A stretch of DNA of 64,000 bases, from the NCBI GenBank assembly GCA_003508835.1, contig PUFA01000027.1, positions 9,238,001 to 9,302,000 of the forward strand. Reading direction: 5' to 3'. The notes beneath the pieces were generated by a model. That model saw only the letters and a program-made list of their open reading frames with translations, did no database searches and was not told the origin of the DNA. Made by a program: the position numbers and the translations under genes. Source of the DNA: Eonycteris spelaea. Lineage: Eukaryota > Chordata > Mammalia > Chiroptera > Pteropodidae. Shown one piece after another: positions 23,809 through 35,041 of the stretch. Positions within the stretch are counted from its first letter, which is position 1; every line of letters starts with the position of its first letter.

Positions 23809-23893
23809 TAGCTAAGCAGGTCAGGCCTGGTTGGTACTTGGATGGGAGACCACTTAAGAAGACTGGGTACTGTAGGTGTAAAGAAAAAAAAAA
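23809..23893 (+). pseudogene. 5S rRNA-derived fragment with A-rich tail
   Basis: The 70 bases from 'gctaagcaggtcaggcctgg' through 'tggtacttggatgggagacc' to 'gggtactgtaggtgt' align with the 3' part of mammalian 5S rRNA, from the start of the internal promoter onward. Relative to 5S there is one base missing in the 'gcagggtcgggcc' part, and the segment before the 3' end ('acttaagaagac') is diverged. The 5' half is not recognisable. An A-rich tail (aaag then ten A) follows where 5S would end, which suggests retroposition, either as a truncated 5S retropseudogene or as the head of a 5S-derived SINE. No T run terminates it, so it is unlikely to be a functional 5S gene. Confidence 0.8.
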
Positions 23894-26563
23894 TTAAGTC
23901 TATTTAGAGATAATATTCTTAAAAGATGAAATATACCAACTTTTACCTCATCACATTGTATTGAGGAAATGCTAATTTAAAATACGTATATTATTTTCCA
24001 TAAATTTAGACAAAATAATTATTCTCTTTCTGCTTCAGGTTCCTTATCTTCAAAGTTCATTTTGAATGAAATAACTGGGATCACTATTAGCTCCTTCAAA
24101 AGTCTACTATTTTATTATCTCTCAAAGCAATTACTTTTGAAGTCAAACATAAAAGACAATGTATTGGAAAGATAATGGATATATCTTTGACTTCTTGGAA
24201 GAGGTGAACAATTTATATTTTAAAAGTTTTGTGATTATGGCAGATTCAGTGCCCTCAGCAATAGCCAGCCATGGGCTGCTTAACAAAGTACCACTATTAA
24301 TATGATTCAACCCTTTAAACTTCCCTTTTCCATGTCTCTGGGTTCAAAATTTCATGTTCTTAAAATGGAATATCTGGATTGACTCAACTAGAGTCCCCAA
24401 CCACGTCTAAAACAGGAGTCAGAAGGTAGCCTCATTGCTGGAACTTTACTGTGGATTAAAGCTTTTATAAAAAGACACCAGTGCCATGACCTTGACAGCT
24501 ATACCAAGAGGTGTTTATTTGTCTTATATTCTGAGTATAATTCTGTGTACTAAACATATCCTAGTTATTGTATTACATTAGGGGAGAAATTACTGGACAT
24601 CATTATTAAGTAAATATTTCAATTTCACAAAGGGAATTTAGTGAACACTACATTTGCAGTGCTTTATTTTTATATACACAAAATTCTTGAATTTTCTTTT
24701 GAGTTTATCTCCGTCTTTTTTTGGTGTGGGATTACTGCCGAATGTAAGTTTGATTCCTTAAAGATATTGGAATCTAAGAAAATGGAGTAAGTAGCACGAT
24801 TTCACTAGGAAGTCAAAGAATATAATTTCTGAGATAATACTCTCATGTTTATTATATATAACTATTTATTTAAATATGGCATATCAGTTGGATCAAAAAA
24901 TCAAGGCATGTTATTTTACTTATGTATGAATGAAGAATAATAATTTTGACCTATGAAAAGAGAGACTATTAGGATTAAATAATGCATTTAGAGGAATTTA
25001 GGAATAAAAATGTTGAAAACATGACATTGTAAAAATTTATTCATGGTCTAGCTATCCCTTAATAGTTTTACCAGATGTTTGCTAGGCTGTGAGTTCCCTA
25101 AGGATGTGAATCAAATTCTTATCACTTATTATCCATTAGAAATTGTGGCAAATGATCAATGCCTGTGTATTTAATAGAAGAAAAATAGTCTTGGGGGAAA
25201 AGAGAAATGGAATTACGTTTTAAAATATACTTAAAATGAGACTAATAAAACCATAATTGTAAAGGTGAACTGGCATAGAACCTGAACAAGAATGCACATG
25301 TAGAAGAAACAGAATTGGAGGATATGGCGGTCATAGCTGGGCTGGCCCTGAAAAACAGGCACTGGCAGGATAACTTGACCAGCCCTCAAACTCACTACCC
25401 CATGCAACTGTCAATCTTCCTTTTCTTCTTGTGCCAGGTTGTCACTCTCCTCTGATTCTTTGAAACCATATAGATTGTACAACAGTCCAAGGATATTTCT
25501 CTTTTATGGCCTTGAATCTTTAAATCATATTCGGTTGATATTTGACATACTTGTTGACAGCCTAAATGGATTTTTTAATAGTGTAGCTTAGATAAATCTT
25601 TCTTCTGTTGTAGGGGAGCCAAAAATGTTTTTATGGTTAACTCTAGCTTAATAAGCATCCAGAGTTTTAAAAAACTGCAACCATTTAATTTTTAATATGG
25701 ATTGGTTCCTTTTGGTAATTAAAAACAAACATTTTGTAAAACTGCCAGCAATTAATCAAAATAATATAGGGTTGTGTACATCAGGCATTTAAACATGTTT
25801 TAAACCTTTCTGAAATGGAATCATGAAATAAAATTAAAACAGACTGAAACAATGATCTTTATTGCTTACGCCTGGTATAGACCAAAGGTCATATATGAAG
25901 TTCAGCTAGGGCTATATAACATTCCAGTAGATTCTAAGGTTTACTTAGTAATACAAACTTAATATGTGTGTGTCATTATAATAACCTGTAGCACCAAGAA
26001 ATAAAAGATGTATGTATCACCTTGGTTATGTAGGCATCAAAGTTTTTGCCACTTTGAGGTCAAGTTTGATCAATGGTGATGAAAATCTCTTCTGTTTTTT
26101 TCTCATTAGGAGCAATGCTAATATGGTGCTCTTAAGTCAGGATCACAATGTAGCTAGACTTTTCTTGGCAACTTAGAGATAAAGACTTTGTTTTATCAAG
26201 AGAGCAAATAAAAGAGCCTCTAAAAATTTTTTCTTTCTTTCTTGTGCCTAGGTGGCTATGCTGTTAGTAAGCCCCCAGACACAAGAATTAGCAAGTATAA
26301 TCACTCCAAGGCTTCGAAATGGTTATGCTTTGTACAGATCATGTGCTGGTATTTCATTCACTTCTATTATTTCTGTACTGCCAGGGGTATTCCAGAATAT
26401 TTTTACCATTTTAGTCATTATATCAATACATTAGAAATCAAATACAGGTTATCTTACACTGCTTTGTAATAAAAATCAACATATTAACATTTTAATTTTA
26501 ATATTAATCATTTGTCTTACTTTGTTACTATTATCTTGCTAATTTTCCAACATTACATCCTAA
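23894..26563. other. AT-rich DNA, nothing firmly recognised
   Basis: No gene, RNA gene or clear repeat over about 2.7 kb. 25080-25190 has a faint L2-3'-end flavour ('ctgtgagttccctaaggatg') but is too worn to call. Two overlapping frames near 26242-26469 lack motifs. Confidence 0.45.
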
Positions 26564-26602
26564 TAAACACACACACATGCACACACATGCACACACTCAC
26601 AT
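26564..26602 (+). repeat. (CA)n with TG interruptions
   Basis: Alternating CA units broken by 'catgca' and 'ctca', forming a short imperfect dinucleotide repeat. Confidence 0.9.
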
Positions 26603-26675
26603 AATCTGCTATTATGCCATCCTGGCAGCTCTTTTGAGTGAATCAGACTCTTAGGTCATGAGAACATTAAGAATG

Positions 26676-26688
26676 ATCAGACATTGTA
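26676..26688 (+). repeat. Left target-site duplication of L1
   Basis: atcagacattgta recurs as atcagacattcta at 28399-28411, with 12 of 13 identical, directly bounding the L1 copy and its A-rich tail. Confidence 0.85.
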
Positions 26689-28398
26689 TGGAAACACTGA
26701 AGTTCCTGACTAGCCAAAGCAATCTTGAGAAAGAAGAAAAAAGCAGGAGGCATCCCTATTCCTGATTTAAAATTTATTGAAAAATATAGTAATCAAAATA
26801 GGATGGTCTTGTCATAAAAACAGACATGTAAATCAGTAAAAGAATGGAGAGCCCAAAAGGAAATCCATGAATATATGGTCAATTTGTTTTTGACAAATAA
26901 AGCAGGAATGTATAGTTGAGATAGTCTTCAATAAATGGTGTTGGGAACACTGGATAACCATATGCAAAAGAATGAAACTGGCCCCTTATCTTACACTAGA
27001 CACAAAAATCAACTCAAAATGTTTGAGTAAAGGTTTGAAAATAAGACTTAGAGCTGTAAAACTCCTAGAAGAAAACTGCAGATAACTTCTTGACATTGGT
27101 GTCGGCAATGATTTTTTAGATTTGAAACAAAAACCAAAGGCAACCAAAAGCAAAAATATACAAGTGTGACCACATCAAATTAAAAACCTTCTCTGTAGAA
27201 AAAGGAACCATCAAGAAAATGAAAAGGCAACCAACGGAAAGAGAGAACATATTTGCAAACCACATATCTAAGGGGCGAATAGCTAAAATATACAAGAAAC
27301 TCATTACAAGGCAATGGCAATACGTACGTATGTACATACATACATACATACATACATAAATTAAATAGCCCGAATGGAAAAATGGGCAAAAGATCTGAAT
27401 AAATATTTTTCCAAAGAGGACATACAAATGGCCAACAGATACATGAAAAGTTACTGTAATCACTAATCATCAGGGAAATGCAAATCAAAACCCCAAAGAG
27501 ATATTACTTCACACCTTTTAGGATTCCTATTATCAAAAATATAAGAGATAACAAATGCTGAAGATGTGGAGTTAAAGAACCCTGGTACACTGTTGGTAGG
27601 AATGTAAACCTGCATAGTTACTGTGAAAAACAGTGCAGAAGTTCCTCAAGAAATGAAAATAGAACTATCATATAATCCAGCAATCCCACTTCTGAGTATA
27701 TATCCAAAAGAAATGAAATCACTATCTTAAAGAGATGTTGGTACTCGCATGTCTACATCAGTATTATTCACAATAGCCAAGATATGGAAACAATCCAAGT
27801 GTCTGTCAACAGATGAATATATAAATTGTCACACATATGTATAATATATATGAAATATATATAAATAAATACACAAATATATTTTTTCGTCCTTTAAAAA
27901 TGAAGGAAATCCTATCATTTGCAATAAGAGGACACTGTGCTAAGTGAAATAAGCCAGACAGAGGAGGACAAAAAATACATGGAGTCACTTATATATAGAA
28001 TCAAAAAAAGAAAAGAAAAAAGAAAAAGAAAAAAGTACTCAAATTCATAGAAACAGAGTAGAATCATGATTCCCAAGGGGTGGGGTATGAGAAAGTAGGA
28101 AGAGACTGTAAAAAGGTACAAGTTTCAGTTTTTAGATGAATTAGATCTGAGGATCCAATGTATAACACATGGTGACTATAGTTGATAACATTATTGTATA
28201 ATTGAAATTTGCTAAGAGCTTAAGAGTTTTCCCAAGGAAGAAAAAAAACAAGGTAACTATGTGAGGTGATGAATGTGTTAATTAATATGATGGTGGGGAT
28301 TCTTTTACAATATATATGACTATTAAATAATTATGCTGTATACTTTAAATATACAATAATTTTGTCAATAACACCCCAATAAAGCTAGAAAAAAAAAA
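26689..28398 (+). mobile_element. 5'-truncated LINE-1 (L1MA/L1MB grade)
   Basis: A 1.7-kb copy of the ORF2 C-terminal region and 3' UTR. Landmarks in order: 'tgactagccaaagcaatctt', 'aaatggtgttgggaacactg' with 'gataaccatatgcaaa', 'gggcaaaagatctgaataaa', 'ccaacagatacatgaaaag', 'tatccaaaagaaatgaaatc', 'ctaagtgaaataagccagac', and a 3' UTR ending 'caccccaataaagctag' followed by an A tail. Frames are broken by stops and by simple-repeat expansions at 27323-27357 (tacg/taca), 27835-27885 (AT-rich) and 27998-28036 (aaaag). A matching 12/13 target duplication shows that the ends are intact and the 5' truncation is original. Confidence 0.9.
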
Positions 28399-28411
28399 AT
28401 CAGACATTCTA
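28399..28411 (+). repeat. Right target-site duplication of L1
   Basis: Partner of 26676-26688, placed immediately after the A tail, with one mismatch. Confidence 0.85.
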
Positions 28412-29585
28412 TCAGTCTCATTCTTTTAAAAGGTTGAGCTGAGAATGTGATAAAGGTCTTAATTCTGAACATTTAATTTTCCACAATAATTAAAACTAAT
28501 TTAATTGAATATTAAATGATACTCATCAATGAGATGATGAACTCAGTGAAGTTAGTTTAACAAACTGATTTCAAAAGGACATTCTCTCTGCTCAAAGACA
28601 AGGCAGCATCATTCATTTTTAGAGAACAAATAGGTTTCAAGTTCTAATAGTTTGGCCTATATAACACTTAGAAGTTGAAAGCACTTTGAAATAAAGTAAA
28701 AGCTCATGTGGAGATGGAGTTGGTCTGAAACTTGAACTACCATATAGATCTGTCTGCTTCCTCCCGATTGTTAGTTTTTTCCATGTATTTTTGCAGGACT
28801 GTGAAGGTGAAGATCACTAGACTCTCATTTTCTTTATGTTGATGGAGCCACTGAAAGCCCCAAACTACCACAAAGTCAGGAAATGAAACGTGTGGTCACT
28901 TTCCACAACCTATTATGAAATGAAAATGCTTAGTATTCTTGTGTTATGTGAGGTTTCAGTTATTGATCTGGAGCATAGATCATCAACAGTGAATATAGCC
29001 CTCTTTCCCCCTTTTATTTGCTATAAAGAATTAGCCTGATTATAGCCAGCCACAAACTTCTCTGCCCCCAAAAGACTAGTGTACATACATTATGAAAATG
29101 AACAATTAATGTACTTTTTATTATTGTATGTTATGAATGTGCAGTTTATTTTTATGATGAGGTTCTAAAATTACCTTTAAAAAAATGGTTTCCTGCAGTT
29201 CAGTGTTCGGGAAATACAATATCGACATTAAGAAATGCTTCAGCTGAAATGCAAATATATGGAATTTTGGACAGGAGTATAAGACCATTTATAGATGCCA
29301 CTGAACTGAAATGATCTTTAGTTATCCACTGTCCGAAAAAATAAGACAATTTTGCAATTAATTAATTAATTCCAATTAATGCAGCTCTCCAAGTAAAAGA
29401 CAATTTGAAAATTAGTTTCTATAAGGCCCTCAAAAATCTGTAATGCAGAAGATTATAGGATTTAAATTTGTTATTGTTTTAGCATAAGTTTTCACCTTTA
29501 CAAAAAATACAAACACAGAGCAAAACTCAAAACTCAAAACAAAACCCAAAACAACTTCTGTAATTACAATGTAGTTGCTGAGTAT
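28412..29585. other. Unassigned non-coding DNA
   Basis: No gene or recognised repeat. 'aattaattaattaattcc' at about 29357-29374 is a short tandem TTAA-type run. Confidence 0.4.
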
Positions 29586-29725
29586 ATAGGATTTGGAATC
29601 AGATAAACTTGGGTTTGAATCTTAGCTTTCCTTATTACCTTGGACAAAACATTAGCTCGTCTAAGCTTTAATTTCATATGTAAAATTCTGGGTAATGATT
29701 GTGTAAACCTTAGAAGACTCTTGGA
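29586..29725 (+). mobile_element. MIR, sense
   Basis: 'aggatttggaatcagataaa' with 'cttgggtttgaatcttagct', then 'ttattaccttggacaaaac' and 'aagctttaatttcatatgt' with 'aaaattctgg', follow MIR from the B-box-like part into the CORE. Confidence 0.7.
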
Positions 29726-29820
29726 AAGATTCTGCGATAAAGTCTGCTTAGCAGAGCACCTGTCACACAGGAGCCTGCTTATCAGGCATGTGCTTGTTGC
29801 CTCCTGTCAGAGTTATCTAC

Positions 29821-30185
29821 TGTTATGTGCTGAAGAATTATGTTCCCCCCAAAGTATGTTGAAGTCCTAAGATTCACTACCTCTGTGACTGCCTTTGGAG
29901 ATAGGGCCTTTAAAGAGGTAATTAAAGTAAAATGAGGTCACATAGGTGGGCCCTAATTCAATATGATTGATGTCCTTATAGAAAAAGATTCAGATAAACA
30001 TGTGAATGCAGAATAGAAAGATGGAGAACACAGCTATCTACAAGCCAAGGAGAGAGGCCTCAGAAGAAACCAGACTTGATGGTACCTTGATCTGGAACTT
30101 CTAGCTTGCAGATTGCTGAAAAAATAAAGGTCTCTTGTTTACACCTGTGGTATTTTGTTATAGCTATCCTAAAAAATCTAATATA
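29821..30185 (+). mobile_element. MLT1-type MaLR solo LTR with target duplication
   Basis: Starts 'tgttatgtgctgaagaatta' with 'tgttccccccaaagtatg', passes 'gcctttggagatagggcctt' and 'ctggaacttctagcttgcag', and ends 'gtggtattttgttatagcta' and 'aaatctaata'. The 5-bp sequence tctac is present exactly at 29816-29820 and 30186-30190, the duplication size expected for ERVL-MaLR. No internal sequence is present, so it is a solo LTR made by recombination. Confidence 0.9.
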
Positions 30186-30190
30186 TCTAC

Positions 30191-30689
30191 CCAAGACAAA
30201 TTTCTCCTCTTGCTTTGGAAACAGATCTTACTGCATCAGACAAAAGATTTGAATTTATGACCAGGCTAGGCAATGATCATTGCACCTTATTACAGCCACA
30301 GTCATTTGTCCAGGCCCCAGTTTCGTTCAGTGTCCTTCTGCCAGGCATTTTCTGCTAAAGGGGGTAAGATGTTTGTCTAATTCTTCATTGAAGATTGTGG
30401 TTCTAGAGTTTCTGATAACCCTATCTGTTGATGCAAGGATACACCTGAGAGGATATAGCGGGCACCTGGTGAGAAGCAAAGGTGAATAGCAGTGAGGGAG
30501 AACCCCAGAGTTGCCCTTTGATTCAGTAATGTTTTTTAAATTTGTGAACAACCCTCCAAATTTTTTTTAAAGTTAAATTGCAGTTACTTTTAGCTTAGAG
30601 AATCCTGACTATTCTTGTGATTTTTGTTATAAAATTAAACATATGGTCCCATGAGGGGAAAAAAAAATCCTTGCAGCAATAGAGTTGTA
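30191..30689. other. Unassigned DNA
   Basis: Two overlapping antiparallel frames (69 and 74 codons, 30280-30551) lack motifs. No repeat recognised. Confidence 0.4.
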
Positions 30690-30832
30690 AGTTATGGGTT
30701 GAATTGTGTGACCTACAATTACAAATAATATATATACATATATATTGAAGTATTAACCCCAGTGCCTCAAAATGTGACTTTATGTGCAAATAGGGATTTT
30801 GCAGATATAACTATTTAAGAGTCACCCAGTTG
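30690..30832 (+). mobile_element. MLT1-type LTR, 5' fragment
   Basis: 'gttatgggttgaattgtgtg' with 'acctacaattacaaa', then 'gaagtattaaccccagtgcc' and 'caaatagggattttgcagat'. Only the left end of the LTR remains; a short TA repeat (30727-30744) lies inside. Confidence 0.75.
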
Positions 30833-31094
30833 TGATAATTTGTTATAGGAATTGTAGAAAACAAATACCACTTCTGAGAAAGGGGTTAAGATCTGTGACA
30901 CTAAATTTTTCAAGATCCCATGTTTTGAGCCCTCCTCTCATCTCCTCTAGTCCTTGTTTATACTCTTCATATTTTTTTAAAGCATAATGTAATTTTATTG
31001 CTGTTTTAACATATATCGTGTATCAACAACTAGATGAACATTTTGAAGTTGGGCTATCTGTCTTTTAGCTTCCCACAGCCTAGCACAGTGAATA

Positions 31095-31180
31095 AATTTG
31101 TCATCATGTTGTTTTCATTGTCATCAGTGTCATCATTGTCACTGTCATCACTATCAATCACTATCACTGATACTGCGACT
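31095..31180 (+). repeat. Degenerate (TCA)n repeat
   Basis: Repeated tcatca, gtcatc and actatc units with frequent changes, running up to an antisense MIR. Confidence 0.75.
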
Positions 31181-31375
31181 ATTTATTGATTACCTAATAC
31201 CTTGCCAGGAGCTAAAAAAGGTGCATTTAACACAGGATCTCATTTAATACCCAAAAGACCTATGCTAAATATAAATTAACCTACTTAAAGAAGATAAAAC
31301 AGCTGCTGAAAGAGATGAGCAAATTCCCAAAGTTCCCACAGTTGGTGGGAGAGGAAAATTAAATGCCTTTCTATG
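31178..31375 (-). mobile_element. MIR, antisense
   Basis: 'tatttattgattacctaata' with 'ccttgccaggagc', then 'ggatctcatttaatacccaa' and a diverged 'aagataaaacagctgctgaa'. This is the 3' end and CORE in reverse complement. Confidence 0.6.
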
Positions 31376-31904
31376 TGTCACCAAAGTTAAAGCCTTGATG
31401 ATAATATGAGTGTTCTTTAATATGAGTCATCCAAAATGCCCTTACACTTTATTGTGGGTTGTGTTATCCTATTATTCTAGTAATTAGATTAGTAATACTC
31501 ATCTCTCTTGTCTTTTCCTCTATCTCATCTCTCCCCTCCCCCACCCGTTTCTCTCAATTTATCTAATCTCCTGGCTCTTATCATGATTTAAAATTAAATG
31601 AAATGAAATGAGTACTTTTCAAATACCATATAAATTAAAAATTCCAAAAATAAAATTTCATAAACTGAATGATATAGATATTAGCTATTTTCATAATTTC
31701 CATGACAAAATAAGGGCTCCTTTTCAAACCACTAGGGCAATTGTGACTTCTTTTCAGTGCTATGAACTACAGCTGCTCTGTCACTATTTTCTCAGAAAGT
31801 GTTTCCTTTATTTTCCACTCTAAATCAATGCCCACATTATATATCAGAATAGTACCAGCCCTATTCTTCTATAGTAATTATTATTACTAATTTTTTAAAA
31901 ACTC
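31376..31904. other. Unassigned AT-rich DNA
   Basis: Contains a pyrimidine-rich patch (31500-31560) and the 71-codon frame at 31608-31823 that lacks motifs. Nothing else recognised. Confidence 0.4.
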
Positions 31905-32068
31905 CTTTGTATAATGTTTATTGATATTGGTATTCCCCATTATTCAGTAAACATCATGAGGGCACTACAACTTCCACTCTTATGATCACTACTGTGTCCC
32001 TGGTGACTAGTTCAGTGCCTGGTATGTAAATAATGTTTTAAAAGAATTAAATGAATAGATAAGTGACC
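31905..32068 (+). mobile_element. L2 3' end fragment
   Basis: 'aaacatcatgagggcactac', 'actactgtgtccctggtgac', 'ttcagtgcctggtatgtaaa' and a final 'aattaaatgaatag' follow the L2 terminus. Confidence 0.65.
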
Positions 32069-32329
32069 CTAGATTCACGGTCCCTCACTTCTTTCAAACT
32101 TCATTCTATTTGGTATCTGTATAATTTGAGCGGTTAAAAATATCCTTTCTAAAAGTATCTTTTCCATGGTTTTCATGGCATGGTACCCTGGGCTCTTCTC
32201 CTATCTCTGTGCCCACACTCTTGATCTCTTCTGGATTCTTGTCTTCTTACCATTTATTATGGGCATTTCCGGCCTGTTTTCTCCTTCCAACGTCCCTTAT
32301 TGGACGGACGATCACTCTCAGTTATCAAC

Positions 32330-32545
32330 CTGACCTTTCTTCTCACTCAATTCTTTCTCTAGTGGCAGCTTGCATTCTGTACCTGTTGCATATTTCCATT
32401 ATGGCACCAAAATGCTTTCTAGCATTCACTTCTTTAGCATGTCTGTCAATTCTCCATGCTCCCTGAAGCGATGGAAAAGATTTATGACTTATTTGATTTA
32501 CCTAATACAGTGCCTCACGCATATATTTAACGAAAGAATTGAATC
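32330..32545 (+). mobile_element. L2 3' end, first of two in tandem
   Basis: 'tccatgctccctgaagcgat', 'cctaatacagtgcctcacgc' and 'atatttaacgaaagaattga' form a worn L2 terminus. It is directly followed by another L2 fragment starting further upstream in the element. Confidence 0.5.
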
Positions 32546-33110
32546 AGCTTCCTGCTCAAAAGCTTCCAATTGTGTCCATTCCGCTTAGAATAAAAACCAG
32601 AGTCCTCTGCATAGTCATCAAGTCCCAACCTCATTTCCCATGTTTCTGTTCTCTCACTCAGCTCAAGCTAAAATAGTCTTCTGGCTATTCCTTGATGCAC
32701 TAAGCACATTCAATTTTCAGGGCTTTTGACTTGATGCTCCTTCAGCCTTGAATCTATCTATGGATAGATTTCAAGGCATCTGTGAATTTGTTTCTCCCAG
32801 ATATTTCCGTGGCTTCTCTGATTCAAGTCTTCACTCAAGAGCCATCCTCTTGGAGGCCTTTACTTACAACACTATCTAAGATAACATTGCATTCTGCTTT
32901 CTATACCTTATCCTGCTTTACTTATTTTGTTCTTCACAGCACTTATCTAATATCATGTGTTTATTGCTTGTTTACTGTTTGTTTCTGTTGCCAGAATGTA
33001 GGTTCTGAAAGGAATGGGATGTTGTCTATTTTACTCATGGTTGTATTCTCAGCATTAAGAAGAGTCACATAGTAGGTCTGAGCCAATTATTGCCAAGTGA
33101 ATGAGTCAAT
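32546..33110 (+). mobile_element. L2 3' region, second copy
   Basis: 'tcctgctcaaaagcttccaa', 'cgcttagaataaaaaccaga', 'ttcactcaagagccatcctc', 'ttcacagcacttatctaata', 'agaatgtaggttctgaaagg' and 'gaagagtcacatagtaggtc' match the L2 3' region in full order, ending near 'gtgaatgagtcaat'. Confidence 0.75.
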
Positions 33111-34997
33111 CAATATTTTAATGCTTTTCAAAGGTAGTCATTATTCTACACTCCTTTTTTATATCACCAACTGTCGGACACACTGTCTTCAATATTGTTG
33201 GTTTTCAAAAGCTACTTATTGAAGCCATTTTCATATGAGGATCTTAAATCCATAAAGGGGTATGTCCTGTTTTAATTTCTTATATTTAAGAAGAGAGTCT
33301 GTCTCTTGAATTATTGATTTTAAATTCAGCCTTTTCTTTTTCTGCTATTACATTATTTTATTTTACTTTTCTATTTTATTTTTCATGTTTTCAGTTTTCA
33401 CATACTATAATATTAATAGTATGAAATATCCAAATAAATGAGCACATTTTACATCTATAGTGCAACAGATTATTTTATATGGCACTATTCTAGTTCTGAC
33501 AAAAATGACAAATATTTCCATAATTAGAGTCTCTTAGAAGGAGTCATAATAGATAAGTTATATATAATTAAAAGATGGAATAGAGTCTCTTACAGAGTCA
33601 TTTTGGCTAATTATTATAGCTCACTCTTTATCAACAAATGTAAATCATGATACTCTAGACTTTTAATACCACATGAATGATGACTAGTAATCACTTATCA
33701 GAAAAGAAAAAAAATATGTAATTTAACTAAAGTGTTCACGATTTTGGAAAATATTTTAGAAATATTTTCCATAATTTGAGCATAAAAGTCTCTGGATTGA
33801 ATTTCAGAAAATTAGATTGAGGTTTAACTGCATAATAATTATGATTTAGAATCAAGTGGCTTAAAACTTTAGCAACTCTGCTTTCTTTCTTATATATTAT
33901 TTTTGAAGCATCTCATCAAGGTAAATGAAACAGGGAGCCTTACATTTCTCTTCTTTTAACAAGGTCTTACTTATACTATGTGTGAGTGTTCAGCCTTTTC
34001 TTTAAAATCAAAAAAATCATAGCACAACTAGTCCAGAGAAGTTGTAGAGCTTTCTAAAATAAAAAGTTAAGCAGATGTGTAATTGCGCACAATACGGAAT
34101 CTAAACACTATGTTCTAGCTATGGTATATAAATTGAAAAAATGAGAAATTTTTGCCTCTTCTCCAATTGGCCGGTCTACTAGAATTCAGAGAGTTTTTCT
34201 TGTATCAAACATATTACCAGCTAAAAGGATGTGAAGAAAAGGAAAGGGGGGATGAAAGCTGTATCCACTATAAAAGGGTCTAAAAGACTGAATGATTTAG
34301 TGAAAGAAACTCTAAAATGTAGCTATTACAAGGAAGGCACATTTTAATAAAATACTATGTCAGGGGTTTATTACCTCACATCCACCAAACCCAGAGTCCC
34401 TAGATTTCAAGGACTGCATAAACTTATAAAGGGAAAAATTACGCCTTTATTTTCATTATCCTCCAACTGAAATTTAGTATTTTCTTTAATTATGAATACA
34501 GGCAACAGTAGTGGTAGCACTACCTGTAATTTAATCACCAGTAGAAATCAAATATATTTTTAAAACACATTATAGTTGTTAGTGATATTACAGCTTATTG
34601 TTTATGCACATTTCTGCTTTGCTAGTTATTTTACATATTGCTAGGTCTTGTTATTTAATTTGTTAAGAGTCACACACTTTTATAAATATTTAAATAACTG
34701 CATTTCAACATAATTGGTTATGTTTATAAGTCTATATGTTTTGTTTTATGCTTTTCAAAACATCATTTTGTGAATTTAGTCTTTAATCAATCAACTACCA
34801 AAAAGGTACATGTTACAAAAAAAATTAAGAATCTCAGGTTGAGATTTTTTATTAAATTAGTATTTGCTAAGATTTGTCTGTTAAACCAATTTAAAGGGCA
34901 AAATAAAAATAAGAATTGGAAAAAAAATTCTTAAATCATAAAAATGTCATAATGAGGTAGATAAAAAAGAATTATTGATAATATAAATTAAACTTAT

Positions 34998-35041
34998 AAA
35001 TTTATATATTATAAAATGGAAATTTATATATTATAAAATGG
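34998..35041 (+). repeat. Exact 22-bp tandem duplication
   Basis: The unit beginning aaatttatatattataaaat and ending gg occurs twice head-to-tail without a mismatch (34998-35019 and 35020-35041). Confidence 0.95.

Noticed and set aside
23809..23893. A functional 5S rRNA gene
   Set aside because: The 5' half is absent, the region near the 3' end is diverged and an A-rich tail replaces the T-run terminator.
27116..27488. Minus-strand frames of 115 and 102 codons
   Set aside because: They are antisense readings of the L1 ORF2 3' part, with a cysteine/tyrosine-rich stretch translated from the taca/tacg simple repeat.
31095..31180. A CRISPR-like or satellite array
   Set aside because: Units are 3 bp and degenerate, with no spacers; it is a worn trinucleotide repeat.
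32782..33072. 96-codon frame as a coding exon
   Set aside because: It is contained in an L2 3' region whose landmarks are clear; similar frames occur by chance in other L2 copies.
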